Assembly: GCF_019969845.1 (NCBI RefSeq)
Contig: NZ_JAHXYR010000001.1
Coordinates: 62,001 to 126,000 of the forward strand
DNA length: 64,000 nucleotides
Direction: 5' to 3'
Source of the DNA: Sphingobacterium sp. GVS05A
Lineage (GTDB): Bacteria; Bacteroidota; Bacteroidia; Sphingobacteriales; Sphingobacteriaceae
Shown here: piece after piece, positions 7,842-16,929 of the stretch
Position numbering within the stretch: position 1 is the first letter of the stretch
Layout of the letters: each line of letters starts with the position of its first letter
Notes under the pieces: generated by a model
The model's database searches: none
Seen by the model: only the letters and a program-made list of their open reading frames with translations
What the model was told of the DNA's origin: nothing
Program-made: the position numbers and the translations under genes

Positions 7842-7849
7842 TACTTTTG
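7842..7849 (+). promoter_or_regulatory. TAnnTTTG promoter of the beta-helix protein gene
   Basis: TACTTTTG is an exact match to the Bacteroidota -7 consensus, 24 bp before the ATG at 7874. The short leader contains AATCAAAGAAAT, A-rich like others here. The duplicate at 4517-4524 preserves the same spacing to its ATG, which supports both the promoter and the chosen start. Confidence 0.65.
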
Positions 7850-7873
7850 CTATACACTTTAAATCAAAGAAAT

Positions 7874-10360
7874 ATGGCAAATCAGATTTTAATTAAGAAC
7901 ACGATGCAGGAGATGAGGAACCTCTCCGCAGAAGAAATTGCAGAACTACAGGGAACCACTCCAATCTATTCAGGCGTAAAGTTACTGGGCTATTACAAAA
8001 AAGGAGATACCCCAGAGCCGATCGTATATTATTACTCTGCTACCGAACCCGGAGGCGATGATGGAGGAAGCGTTATCGTGGTCGGAGGTATTAAGCTTAT
8101 ACATCAGTTTAGCGATGGAGTCGATGTATTCTATTTTGGAGCCCATTGCGATGGCTTGACCAATGATTTAGATTCATTTTACTTCGCAAATGTCTATGCG
8201 GGAAAATATAAAAAGGAAGTGATTCTCAGCCGTGATACATTGATCCAGGCAACAGGACCTCGTGCTACAATGGGTGGATCTTCGCTCAGGGCGATTAATG
8301 GAGCTAAACTGATCGTTGATGGTGACATTCAGATCAACACCACCAATGTGAAGCGATTGCAGATGACAGATCTTGAAATCGAACTTCGGAATAACTGGGG
8401 GAGCAATACCACAGCGCACAATTGCCGTACTCTATTTTATTCTTCTGGGACAAAGGCCGACCGTTACATCTATTATCGCAATATTATTTGTCGGGCAATA
8501 GTTCCTGAAGAGAATGGGACATACCGTGCGAAAGGATTGATCGAGGAATCTGGAATAATGGGTGGTGAGATCAGCAATATCATCACTTACAACATCCATG
8601 CAAGTATTACGACCGATCGGAATGTTGGCGGCAATTTGTCACTTTCCAAGGGCTTGCTTATCGCGGACTGCAAATTCTACAATGCTGCTTCCGGTGTGGT
8701 AAATAATACCTGGAATAGCTATATCCAGAATATCGAATTGATCAATACGCAGGAACAAAGCGCAAATTTTGTTCAGAAAGATATACCTACCATTCCGGAG
8801 CCTTATGGAATGGACTGTGTCTTGAGTTCAGGGAGCTATACCACCTATACTAATATTCGTGCGATCAATCCAATTGAGCGGTGTATCTATGTACAGGCAA
8901 GCCATGTTAATGCCGAAAACCTCTATTCGGTCAATGGTGACGGTTTCAAGTTTGTGGGCTATGATGAAAATAAGCTCGTAGAAAATATTAGGGTCAAAAA
9001 TACCACTTGGGTCATCACCGACGAATATGCCGACTTACGGAAATTTATGTCGCATACACAACTGTATTATGTCAAAAATATTTGGATCGAAGATGTCAAG
9101 ATCATCAATCAGTCATCCGCTTCAAAAGCCTTATTAAAAGAATTTGGCAGTATTCGGGGCTATGCCGAAAATGTATTTATCAAAAATGTACAGCATATTG
9201 GGACACCAATGGCCGTTGGCTTTATGCGGATGGCATTGCCATGCAAGTCTGTAGCTGGATCTTGGGAAGTTTATAAGAATATCAATATTGAAAATTGTAG
9301 CTTTTCTGTCTACCGGAATAAAGTCAACGGAACCATATTGCGCACCGGAGATGAAACCGGCGAAGTAAAGAATAGCTGGACAGGCTATACGAAGGCTGAT
9401 TATATCGCCAACGGGGTCAATATCATCAACTGTAGTGTAGAGAATAGCCAGCGAAAGGATAAATCACCTTATTACTACCGAGGGATCAAAAATTTTCATG
9501 CGGAAGGTAATACGACCACCGCAGTGCTTGAGCATGCCTCGGGTTTTATCGATCCGACTTTAGCTGCCGAACTCAATAAACAGTCCCAATCTGTTTCTAT
9601 TCAGGATACTTTCCGAACAGATAACATCGGACTTGCACTTAATGCTGCTGATGGATTTAGATTCAAGGATCTATCAACGATAACATTTAATGAAAACAAG
9701 ACGAATGCGCAATTGGTCATCAGTAATCACAAAGACGGGTTGGTATCCCTTTGTTCCCTTAAATCTTGGTTACCGAGTAAAACAGTAAACTCGGTACTCA
9801 ATATCGGTACTCACAATGCAATTGTGACTTCAAAGTCCGCCTATGGTCAGTATATTGGCGAGATCAAATCTGGTATTTTAACAAATAGGTTGGGGGATAT
9901 TACTCCAACAGGATTTATCGCTTACAATGGACAATCCAAGGAACTTTCTATTAATTCCTTTGATGCTGATCGCATCATGGATGTGGAGGTTTTACTGACA
10001 GCTGACCAAAGCCCATTCAAGATTATCCCGTCCTTGACGATGTCTGCGATTATTAATGCTTCAGGTACTACTTCGGCTGCAGCGGCTCTTTGGGGTGTCA
10101 GTACATATGTCGATCTGATGGGGGCGAAGAAAATACGTTACAATGGCCGGTTTGGTAATCAGGGTAGTAGAGTCGCATTTTATACTAATAACGGGGCCGC
10201 AGCCTTTCTATCAGCTTATCCGCGGACGGATATGGTTATCACCAATCAGGAAATAACTGTTCCGGAGGGAGCTTTATATGCACGGTTCAGTTGCTATGAC
10301 CCACAGTCCAATAATTTTTATCTGCTATTGGAAGATGAGAATGGAGATATTTTGGCATAG
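7874..10360 (+). CDS. Right-handed parallel beta-helix (pectate-lyase-like) protein
   Basis: The ATG at 7874 gives 828 aa; codons before it are leader. The N-terminal part (MANQILIKNTMQEMRN ... GVKLLGYYKKGDTPEPIVYY) looks like a conserved attachment or assembly module and is duplicated upstream as a fragment. It is followed by DGVDVFYFGAHCDGLTND, a divergent form of the GVDVRYFGAKGDGVTDD signature at the start of Pectate_lyase_3 beta-helix domains. The central 300-400 residues have regular NI.I.N.. coils (for example YKNINIENCSF), and the C-terminal about 130 residues look like a jelly-roll or carbohydrate-binding cap. There is no signal peptide. The architecture resembles phage tail-spike or contractile-tail fibre proteins; surface-glycan binding or cleavage is inferred. 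Confidence 0.7.
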   Translation: MANQILIKNTMQEMRNLSAEEIAELQGTTPIYSGVKLLGYYKKGDTPEPIVYYYSATEPGGDDGGSVIVVGGIKLIHQFSDGVDVFYFGAHCDGLTNDLDSFYFANVYAGKYKKEVILSRDTLIQATGPRATMGGSSLRAINGAKLIVDGDIQINTTNVKRLQMTDLEIELRNNWGSNTTAHNCRTLFYSSGTKADRYIYYRNIICRAIVPEENGTYRAKGLIEESGIMGGEISNIITYNIHASITTDRNVGGNLSLSKGLLIADCKFYNAASGVVNNTWNSYIQNIELINTQEQSANFVQKDIPTIPEPYGMDCVLSSGSYTTYTNIRAINPIERCIYVQASHVNAENLYSVNGDGFKFVGYDENKLVENIRVKNTTWVITDEYADLRKFMSHTQLYYVKNIWIEDVKIINQSSASKALLKEFGSIRGYAENVFIKNVQHIGTPMAVGFMRMALPCKSVAGSWEVYKNINIENCSFSVYRNKVNGTILRTGDETGEVKNSWTGYTKADYIANGVNIINCSVENSQRKDKSPYYYRGIKNFHAEGNTTTAVLEHASGFIDPTLAAELNKQSQSVSIQDTFRTDNIGLALNAADGFRFKDLSTITFNENKTNAQLVISNHKDGLVSLCSLKSWLPSKTVNSVLNIGTHNAIVTSKSAYGQYIGEIKSGILTNRLGDITPTGFIAYNGQSKELSINSFDADRIMDVEVLLTADQSPFKIIPSLTMSAIINASGTTSAAAALWGVSTYVDLMGAKKIRYNGRFGNQGSRVAFYTNNGAAAFLSAYPRTDMVITNQEITVPEGALYARFSCYDPQSNNFYLLLEDENGDILA

Positions 10361-10407
10361 TATATTTTAAATACTTTGAAGTATACAGTGAATCAATATT
10401 TAATATT

Positions 10408-10436
10408 AAACTCGTCAGATTTGACGGGTTTATTTC
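10408..10436 (+). terminator. Rho-independent terminator after beta-helix gene
   Basis: AAACTCGTCA (10408-10417), loop GATT, TGACGGGTTT (10422-10431), one G-T wobble, followed by a T-containing tail. It lies 47 bp past the stop codon of the beta-helix gene. The remaining gap to 10637 shows no gene. Confidence 0.7.
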
Positions 10437-10637
10437 CGTATATCTATTTTAAGTACATGATGTCAGCATTAGCCTGAACAAGTTGGGCCGCTTCACCTGA
10501 AAGAGGAGCAAACATGCCAACGGTAAGTGATTTGGGGTTTGGCAGCGATAGATGGAAATGACCTAAACAAGTTTGAATCTATGGTAGATTTTTAATAAAG
10601 AATTTGCCTTTAGTTGATAAGCCAGTTCAAAATGTTG

Positions 10638-10856
10638 CTAAGTGGACTCTATAATATTTTTCTTGATAGTAGTGGATGAAAATAAGTAAGGTAAAAAGAT
10701 GGCTCCATATAGTACCAATACATTAACGTCTAGCAATGTTGTTTTCTTAAAAGCCACTGAAGTACCGATTACCATACCGTTAATAAAAAGACAAAAAGCA
10801 ATAGTAATAAGTGCTTTTTTCTTTATCAATAATTTCCCGATTTTCAAATCTTTCAT
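10638..10856 (-). CDS. Small two-helix membrane protein
   Basis: With the ATG at 10856 the product is 72 aa, starting MKDLKIGKLLIKKKALITI. It has two hydrophobic segments (ITIAFCLFINGMVIGTSVAF and VLVLYGAIFLPYLF) separated by a short polar loop and a basic N-terminus, so it is probably an inner-membrane protein. A longer form starting at 10925 is possible but its extra residues look non-coding. No family was recognised. It is divergent from the following small gene. Confidence 0.5.
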   Translation of the reverse strand: MKDLKIGKLLIKKKALITIAFCLFINGMVIGTSVAFKKTTLLDVNVLVLYGAIFLPYLFSSTTIKKNIIEST

Positions 10857-10884
10857 TTTTTTGCTTACTTTATCAGTAAAATAA

Positions 10885-11091
10885 ATGTACCAAAAATATT
10901 TTAAAAAATGCAGAATTGGGAACATATTGAATAAGGATTATAGAGCTTCCTTAAAACATGTTAAAACAAAACAAAAAACTAAATTTTACCTTCTAAAGGT
11001 TCTTCTATTCATCGTATTATTTCTTGTTCATTACCAATTGCAGGATTTGGATAATGACAAAATTAAGTCTGCACTTAAAATATTTGAATAA
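10885..11091 (+). CDS. Small basic protein with one membrane helix
   Basis: A 68-aa ORF with a lysine-rich first half (KHVKTKQKTKFYLLK) and a hydrophobic helix VLLFIVLFLVHYQL. Its TAA ends at 11091 and the next ATG is at 11092, a back-to-back arrangement that suggests coupled translation. It may be a remnant of a longer gene. Function is unknown. Confidence 0.4.
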   Translation: MYQKYFKKCRIGNILNKDYRASLKHVKTKQKTKFYLLKVLLFIVLFLVHYQLQDLDNDKIKSALKIFE

Positions 11092-11457
11092 ATGATATTA
11101 AAGGAAAAAGTAATCGCAGCACTCAGTAAAACGTTATCTCTGCCTTATACTGGGACAGAGCAGGATTGGGATATCGAAATGGCAGACTCAAATCGGATAA
11201 ATGAATTTATAGATCTGTACCATCAATATGACCTGGCTTTTGAGGAAAAGACTGCTTTAATGTCTCTGATTGTAGCATCCTATGATGATTATCTAAATGA
11301 ATATGACCTAGCAGTAGATTGCAGATGGGATAGAATTAAGGCGATGTTATCAAAGGATAAAAGATATTTTGTTGAACTGATAGATTATTGGTCATTGGAT
11401 AATGAACACGATGAAAATCACATTTTTAAAATAACACCTCTTATGAGAACTATCTAA
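11092..11457 (+). CDS. Unrecognised 121-aa acidic protein, immunity-like
   Basis: Acidic, soluble and helical, with DWDIEMADSNRINEFIDLY near the N-terminus, then ASYDDYLNEYDLA and RWDRIKAMLSKD. Size and composition resemble cytosolic immunity proteins encoded behind tail-fibre or toxin genes, but no family was identified. It is preceded with no gap by a small ORF and followed after 5 bp by another small ORF, so the three form one transcript. Confidence 0.55.
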   Translation: MILKEKVIAALSKTLSLPYTGTEQDWDIEMADSNRINEFIDLYHQYDLAFEEKTALMSLIVASYDDYLNEYDLAVDCRWDRIKAMLSKDKRYFVELIDYWSLDNEHDENHIFKITPLMRTI

Positions 11458-11462
11458 TCAAT

Positions 11463-11687
11463 ATGGATGGCATTAAATTAAATGAAGAGTTTGGAGACTT
11501 ATTCCCTTACAATCTAAGTGTGAATTTTCAAAACAAAGTCACGGAAGTATATTACGGTGAGTATATAACAGAAAACGAGCCTCCAATTAAGAAAATGATT
11601 TTCGAAAATGTTGTCTGGCAGGAATTTTCGGAATTTGATTTTAGAAGTAAATTCATTCCTCATCTGAACGTTGGACATCGGATATGA
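11463..11687 (+). CDS. Unrecognised 74-aa protein
   Basis: Starts at ATG 11463, 5 bp after the previous stop. It is rich in aromatic and acidic residues (FGDLFPYNLSVNF, VVWQEFSEFDF). There is no signal peptide or membrane segment. It could be a complete small protein or the end of a truncated immunity-type gene. Co-transcription with the 121-aa gene is likely. Confidence 0.45.
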   Translation: MDGIKLNEEFGDLFPYNLSVNFQNKVTEVYYGEYITENEPPIKKMIFENVVWQEFSEFDFRSKFIPHLNVGHRI

Positions 11688-11787
11688 GCGGCGTGCTCGG
11701 CACCCCTGTAGAAATACGTAGGTCTAAAAGCGATTTTTAATTGTTTTCTTGAAATATATTATGCCAAAAAAATCATTAAAAATTTTC

Positions 11788-11795
11788 TATTTTCG
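11788..11795 (+). promoter_or_regulatory. Candidate -7 promoter element for the TlpA/serine hydrolase pair
   Basis: TATTTTCG, seven of eight positions agreeing with TAnnTTTG, 55 bp before the ATG of the TlpA-like gene. An identical octamer lies at 42093-42100 before the TPR regulator gene. Confidence 0.4.
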
Positions 11796-11850
11796 CTTTG
11801 GAATTTAATCCGAAATCTAAGTTAAACTATACCCCTGAACATATAAATTT

Positions 11851-12978
11851 ATGAGATTAGCATTTCTCGCTTTAGCCTTGCTATTAAGTGGACAATTGTT
11901 GTATGGACAACAACATTATTTTACTATTGAAGGAAAGCTGGCCAAGAAAACGGCCTATAAATATATTTATCTCAACTATCAAAGTACTGAAGGTTTTAAA
12001 CAGGATTCATCACTTATCAAAAATGGAGCATTCTATTTTAAAGGTTTTCCCGTGTATGGAACACATGCTTCTATTCAGCTAAAAGTTACAGGTACAGCGG
12101 ATCCGGATGATGAAAATCAGTTCGATTTTATGATTGAGCCCGCCAATATTAAAATTCATGCGGATGGAAATTTTAATGAGTCCCGTATTGATGGATCTCA
12201 GATCGACAAAGACTTCCAAGATCTTAAACGGGTATTAAAACCAGCAGAGCTAGCACGAACAAAATGGTACGAGAGATATGATCAATTCAAAATGACAGCG
12301 AATCCTGATAGTAACGAATTGAATAAGTTTAGTATTGAATATCAAAAAATCCAACAAGAAGAAACGGATTTAGCTGTTGATTACATTGGTAAACATCCGG
12401 CAAGCTTTTCCAGCTTAATGGCACTGGGAAAGTTTTACCGTCGATTAAAAGTAAGACAAATAGAAGATTTATGGGACAGTTTGAATGATCCTCTCAAACA
12501 AACTTCTTTGGGCAAGGAATTTCGCAGGCAAATCGATCGTATGAGTGCAGTTCAAATTGGAAAAATAGCTCCTGTTTTTAGCGCTAGGGATACATCTGGA
12601 AATATGTTGTCGTTGGACAGTTTAAAAGGAAAATATCTGCTGTTGGACTTTTGGGCTAGCTGGTGCGGACCGTGTAGAGAGGAGAATCCTTATGTGGTGA
12701 AAGCCTATCAAAAATTCAAAGCTAAAAATTTTGAAATTTTAGGAATTTCTTTGGATGATGAAACTACGAAAGAAAAATGGCTTAAAGCCATTAATGAAGA
12801 TCAATTAACTTGGTTACAGGTTTCCGATCTTCAAGGCTGGCAAAGTAAGGTAGCTGAGTTATATCATGTGAGAGGAATTCCCCAAAATTTTCTTTTGGAT
12901 CCAAAGGGCGTGATTATAGCTACTAATCTTAGGGAAAAGGAGCTTTTAAAAACACTGGAAGATATTTTAGGGAAATAA
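11851..12978 (+). CDS. TlpA-family thiol-disulfide oxidoreductase with DUF4369
   Basis: A 375-aa exported protein: signal peptide about 1-19 ending before QQHYFTIEG, an N-terminal DUF4369 beta-domain (about 20-125, with FKQDSSLIKNGAFYFKG), a helical linker, and a C-terminal thioredoxin domain with W271-C272-G-P-C275 and the cis-Pro segment RGIPQNFLLDPKG. It should reduce or isomerise disulfides in the periplasm. The serine hydrolase gene starts 43 bp downstream, so the two may be co-transcribed. The substrate is unknown. Confidence 0.9.
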   Translation: MRLAFLALALLLSGQLLYGQQHYFTIEGKLAKKTAYKYIYLNYQSTEGFKQDSSLIKNGAFYFKGFPVYGTHASIQLKVTGTADPDDENQFDFMIEPANIKIHADGNFNESRIDGSQIDKDFQDLKRVLKPAELARTKWYERYDQFKMTANPDSNELNKFSIEYQKIQQEETDLAVDYIGKHPASFSSLMALGKFYRRLKVRQIEDLWDSLNDPLKQTSLGKEFRRQIDRMSAVQIGKIAPVFSARDTSGNMLSLDSLKGKYLLLDFWASWCGPCREENPYVVKAYQKFKAKNFEILGISLDDETTKEKWLKAINEDQLTWLQVSDLQGWQSKVAELYHVRGIPQNFLLDPKGVIIATNLREKELLKTLEDILGK

Positions 12979-13021
12979 TTTGTTCGATAAAGTCTATTTA
13001 TTTACTCAACCAATCTCTTAT

Positions 13022-14362
13022 ATGCGTTTGCTAACAATTAGTAAGAATATCTCTGCCCTTATTGTATTATTTGCTTATCTCGGCAATACAACATTGGTGG
13101 CTCAACAAAAGTTAGATGCCTATTTTGCTCATCTTTTCCAAAATAATAAAATGATGGGAACTGTAGCGGTATTGTACAACGATAGTCTATATTATGCAAC
13201 TTCAATAGGCTATGCTGATGTTGATTCCAAAAGAAAAAATGATAGCAATACAAAATTTCGCATTGCCTCTAATACAAAAACTTACACAGCTGTTTTAATT
13301 CTTAAGGCTGTGGAAGAACAAAAGCTGAGTTTGGATACTTATCTTTCGACATTTTATCCCCAGATTAAAAATGCCGAAAAGATCACTATAGAACAATTGT
13401 TGAAGCATCGAAGTGGCATATTTAACTTTACTGAGATCAAAGGGGAGGAAATATGGGAACAGGAATTTCATACAGAGGCAGAATTTGTCAGCTATATTGA
13501 AAATGAAAAAAGCAATTTTGAACCAAATACAGCCTACGAATACAGCAATACGAATTATGCGCTATTGGGGTTTATATTGGAAAAAGTATATGACAAGTCT
13601 TATGCAGCGTTATTAAATGAAAAGATATGCGAACCACTTAAATTAAGAAATACATATTTCTCGACAGAGACAGATCCAAATAAACATGAAGCGATATCGT
13701 ATAATATTCAGAATAGGTATATTGAAAATTCAAAGGTAAATTTTTCCAATCATCCTGCTAGCGGTGGTATAGCGACCACGGCAATAGAACTTAATAGATT
13801 TCTTTCAGGCCTGTTTGAGGGTAGGTTAATTTCAAAGGAGAGCCTTGCATTAATGCTACCCGAGAATAAAGGGGAATATGGAATGGGAATTGAAAAAGCA
13901 CGATTTAAGAATCCGATAGGGTATATTCATGGTGGTAGAATTGAAAACTATTTTTCGGATTATTGGTATTTTCCAGCGGAAAAGCTAGGGATCGTGACTT
14001 TGTGTAATGCCGTTAATATTAACCTAAGCCAAGTCCAAAATACACTTATCCAATATGTTTATGGTAGAGATCCTATCTTACCTGATTTCAATAAAACAAA
14101 AGACCTGACTGAGGAACAGTTTCGCCAGATAGCAGGGACCTACCGTTTTAAGGATGGTGGTCAAACAATGACGATTTCTTCAGATGGCACAAATTTGATC
14201 GGTCAGTTATCAGAGAATGGACAGATGTATGTCCCTTATCACTATAAATCAGACCATACATTTGTGTATGATGATGAAGGTAGCATCTTGGAATTTATAC
14301 CCGGTGAACAAAGCGTGTTGTTGAAAGATGGAGACTTGGTTCTTGAGTTCAAGAAAATATAA
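13022..14362 (+). CDS. Exported serine hydrolase, beta-lactamase/S12 family
   Basis: The ATG at 13022 gives 446 aa with a proper signal peptide (MRLLTISKNISALIVLFAYL, cut near VAQQ); the earlier TTG at 12980 would bury it. All three S12 motifs are intact: S83-N-T-K86, Y174-S-N176 and H303-G-G305. A C-terminal beta-barrel-like domain of about 100 residues (from EEQFRQIAGTYRF) is the lipocalin-like appendix seen in many Bacteroidota members. It is probably a periplasmic esterase or D-Ala peptidase rather than a true beta-lactamase. It follows the TlpA gene on the same strand and resembles the gene at 297-1358. Confidence 0.85.
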   Translation: MRLLTISKNISALIVLFAYLGNTTLVAQQKLDAYFAHLFQNNKMMGTVAVLYNDSLYYATSIGYADVDSKRKNDSNTKFRIASNTKTYTAVLILKAVEEQKLSLDTYLSTFYPQIKNAEKITIEQLLKHRSGIFNFTEIKGEEIWEQEFHTEAEFVSYIENEKSNFEPNTAYEYSNTNYALLGFILEKVYDKSYAALLNEKICEPLKLRNTYFSTETDPNKHEAISYNIQNRYIENSKVNFSNHPASGGIATTAIELNRFLSGLFEGRLISKESLALMLPENKGEYGMGIEKARFKNPIGYIHGGRIENYFSDYWYFPAEKLGIVTLCNAVNINLSQVQNTLIQYVYGRDPILPDFNKTKDLTEEQFRQIAGTYRFKDGGQTMTISSDGTNLIGQLSENGQMYVPYHYKSDHTFVYDDEGSILEFIPGEQSVLLKDGDLVLEFKKI

Positions 14363-14397
14363 GGATCCAATGTAAACATGCCTCGATAGTCTTCCTT

Positions 14398-14973
14398 TTG
14401 GAATCAGGTACCTTCGATACAAACAATTTCTGGGGAAATGGTAACCGGATCCGGTTGGAATCCCAGGCCACGTTGACAGCCTTGTTCAATACCCCTAATA
14501 TTAAGTTATCCCAATCGGTAAGCTTTAGGCGTAATATCTTTTCAGGGGAGAATATTGGCGATGCAAGTAGCGACACTTTCAGTATCTCTGGTTTATATAA
14601 TGTTACTAATGACACTATTGCCGCAAGCACGCTCGGCCTTCCTATTGGCGCTGGTGTTGCCGGTACATTGAAAGTTGAAGTTGCGAATACTGGTGTCACT
14701 CGCTACTATATTCCATTTAGATCTACTGGTAACAAGAACATCTATATTCAAAAAATTTCGCATATTGTTGCTGGTGAATGGCTAACGATAATAACATCAA
14801 AAAATGAAGCATCTGTTAATTCTGTTGGCGCAGTGAAAAAATCTGAGGCAGTAGCTGATGTGGCTTCCCAAAATGCAATGGATTTGCCAACAGCCTTAAC
14901 CTTGGTCAATGAATTAAAAACACAGTTTAATTTAAAGCTGGCATCTGATCGGAGTAGCGGACAACAGGCTTAG
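14398..14973 (+). pseudogene. 3' fragment of a phage-tail/pyocin-knob-type protein gene
   Basis: The frame is open back into the preceding gene and has no credible start, while the encoded sequence is protein-like. It has a compact beta-rich segment (VSFRRNIFSGENIGDASSDTF, then TRYYIPFRSTGNKNIYIQ) resembling the knob domains at the ends of tail fibres, and a helical tail LPTALTLVNELKTQFNLKLA ending SGQQA, which I associate with Sphingobacteriaceae tail-like proteins. The 5' part is missing. With the beta-helix gene upstream it suggests past insertion of tail-fibre genes. Confidence 0.55.
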
Positions 14974-14982
14974 AATAACAAA

Positions 14983-15019
14983 AGAGGCAGTCTCATAAGT
15001 CAATTATGAGATTACCTCT
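14983..15019. terminator. Bidirectional terminator-like hairpin
   Basis: AGAGGCAGTCTCATAA (14983-14998) pairs with TTATGAGATTACCTCT (15004-15019) with one mismatch and a 5-bp loop. It lies just after the tail-fibre fragment and inside the 3' end of the opposing AlbA_2 fragment, so it may end transcription from both sides. Confidence 0.7.
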
Positions 15020-15271
15020 ATTTTCTCTACTTCGAGTCACCAGGTTTGTGCTTATGTGGTATCTTGAGATCGTTCCTAGGATAAAAGAAGTTGCATACAT
15101 TTTTGATAATTCATTTAAGTAAATATCATTTGATAGTGGAGGAACATCCTGTCCACTCTTAAATTCTAAAGTAATAGATTCTTCTTTTTCTTGCTTAAAA
15201 AAAGTTTGTATATCTGAATAGGTAAGATCATTCAGAGATTTACCGAAGTAGTAAGAACAGTAGTCTGTCAT
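14993..15271 (-). pseudogene. Truncated AlbA_2/Schlafen-type protein, N-terminal fragment
   Basis: The first about 55 residues (YFGKSLNDLTYSDIQTFF, ESITLEFKSGQ, then LNELSKMYAT) match the start of AlbA_2 (divergent AAA-4/Schlafen) proteins, usually 350-550 aa with a GG-rich nucleotide-binding motif next. Here the frame runs into unrelated residues and stops at 92 aa, so the domain core is lost. It follows the HNH gene by 15 bp on the same strand, indicating a former two-gene unit. Probably nonfunctional. Confidence 0.65.
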
Positions 15272-15286
15272 AGTTATAATGTAAGC

Positions 15287-15955
15287 TTATATTACTTTAT
15301 TTCCTTTTCCCATATTGCAATCCATACAAGCGGTAATTAGATTTTCATAGGTATCCTTGCCACCATCCGAATAAGCAATTTTATGATCTAGGGACAGTTT
15401 TGCGCCATCTTGCGGCGTTCTGCCACAGTATTGACAAGTATAGTTATCCCTTTGAAATATTTCGAACCTTAATGATTTTGAGATTAGCGATCTCTTTCTT
15501 TGGCCTGTACTTTTCTGCTTTCTATTGTGAAAAATATAGTAGTTATATTCTGCACACTCACTAAAGTGTCCATAGTATATATTTTTAAATTTATTTGTGT
15601 TTCTATAATCGTCCCATTCTCCATCTGTACTTGCTGTATCAATAGCAAAGGGCAGTGAAAATTCACTCTCAAAGAGATTTACTTCGGGACACATATGTTG
15701 ATAATAAATATGGATATTCGACTTCTTCCAAATGTTGACAGGACTTTGAAGCGGAATGGCCTTTTCTTCGAAATCTTCGGGAATAATGCCTTCTTTTATT
15801 AATGTCGTTATTTCAGAATTATAGTAATTCAAATACTTAAAATCTGCATAAAAATAGATCGTTAAAGCCCTCCTCGTGCAATAGTTTGTAATTGGACACC
15901 TCAATGTTTGGCATTTTGATGTTTTGCTTTTCAAAAAATATTCTTCTTTATTCAT
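15287..15955 (-). CDS. HNH endonuclease-like protein
   Basis: A 222-aa protein. The C-terminal about 65 residues form an HNH domain: C-Q-Y-C zinc pair, LSLDHKIAYSDGG carrying the catalytic D-H, YENLITAC with the Asn, and a second C-M-D-C pair. The N-terminal region has a possible second metal cluster (SKCQTLRCPITNYC). It probably cuts DNA in the cytosol as part of a defence or selfish module. The downstream partner, an AlbA_2-type gene, is truncated, so the module may be inactive even if the nuclease is intact. Confidence 0.75.
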   Translation of the reverse strand: MNKEEYFLKSKTSKCQTLRCPITNYCTRRALTIYFYADFKYLNYYNSEITTLIKEGIIPEDFEEKAIPLQSPVNIWKKSNIHIYYQHMCPEVNLFESEFSLPFAIDTASTDGEWDDYRNTNKFKNIYYGHFSECAEYNYYIFHNRKQKSTGQRKRSLISKSLRFEIFQRDNYTCQYCGRTPQDGAKLSLDHKIAYSDGGKDTYENLITACMDCNMGKGNKVI

Positions 15956-16080
15956 ACTAGGGTATATCTTCTATATTGATGACTTTATTGCTTTTTCTTA
16001 TCTAATATTTTTGGAGAATTGATAGTAACATGCTTCTGATATCAAATTATAAATAGTATAATCCTTATACAACAAAAATA

Positions 16081-16929
16081 TTATTCTGCATCTGGATCTG
16101 GGTAGCCAATGAATCCTTCATAAGGTACGGCTGAAAATATTTTAAGAGTTATGTCATTCAATTGACCGATTAGGTGTGTATATAATTCTACTGTTGGTAT
16201 ATTCTCATGTTTTGAAAATGGGTCGGTCCATTTTACAATTTTCCCATTTCGGAATACAAAATGAGCTTGACCAAACTTATAGTCAAAATCTTCTCCAAAA
16301 TATATGAAATTTGAATGAACAGTATTTCTAAACTTTCCGAAAAAAGTTAGAAATTCTAACTCGTTTTGTTTATTTCCATCATACCCCTTAGCAATTTTTA
16401 GCAGATATCCATATTTCGTTGGCATTGGAAGTAAATTGATTGATTTTATTTTCAATGTTTTTTTAACTTGTTCCCAGTGTTCTTTAGGAACTTTGTTTTT
16501 TATTTCTTTAAATTTTTTATTTAAATAATCTTCTTTCTTTTTATCAGGACATACATGATTGAAAACTGTTGAAATTGCTAATTCAAAAAGTGACCAAGCC
16601 ATAATATATACTCTATGATTCATAGAATAAAAACATCCATTCAAATCTCTAATATCTTTTGTCAATGCTTTTACTTCTAGTAAATGACCTCCATACCTAG
16701 AATCGACTCCCTCTTGACTAATTAATAGAGAATCGTTTATTAAATATGATGTTAAGTATGATGTATACGAAATATAATATTGTTTAACATTATTATAACT
16801 CATACGGAAATAATCCTTTCTAATATCGCCCTCCTGGTAACTGAGCTGTTGTATTAATTCGTCAAGTTTATTTCTCCAGTTTTGGAGAAAATCAAGTTGG
16901 CTTTTAATTAGTTCTGGAAATGCATTCAT
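16081..16929 (-). CDS. HEPN-like protein of unknown function
   Basis: A 282-aa soluble helical protein without signal or membrane segments. In the C-terminal half FFGKFRNTVHSNFIYFG contains an R-N-x-x-H arrangement, the pattern of HEPN ribonuclease domains used by many abortive-infection proteins; the helices before it fit. No other known domain was recognised. It lies alone between an HNH gene and a TrlF fragment on the same strand, so a defence role is plausible. The HEPN call rests on one motif. Confidence 0.55.
   Translation of the reverse strand: MNAFPELIKSQLDFLQNWRNKLDELIQQLSYQEGDIRKDYFRMSYNNVKQYYISYTSYLTSYLINDSLLISQEGVDSRYGGHLLEVKALTKDIRDLNGCFYSMNHRVYIMAWSLFELAISTVFNHVCPDKKKEDYLNKKFKEIKNKVPKEHWEQVKKTLKIKSINLLPMPTKYGYLLKIAKGYDGNKQNELEFLTFFGKFRNTVHSNFIYFGEDFDYKFGQAHFVFRNGKIVKWTDPFSKHENIPTVELYTHLIGQLNDITLKIFSAVPYEGFIGYPDPDAE

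Noticed and set aside
10699..10884. 61-codon plus-strand ORF opposite the small membrane protein at 10638-10856
   Set aside because: The minus-strand frame shows a coherent two-helix protein; the plus-strand frame is its antisense shadow.
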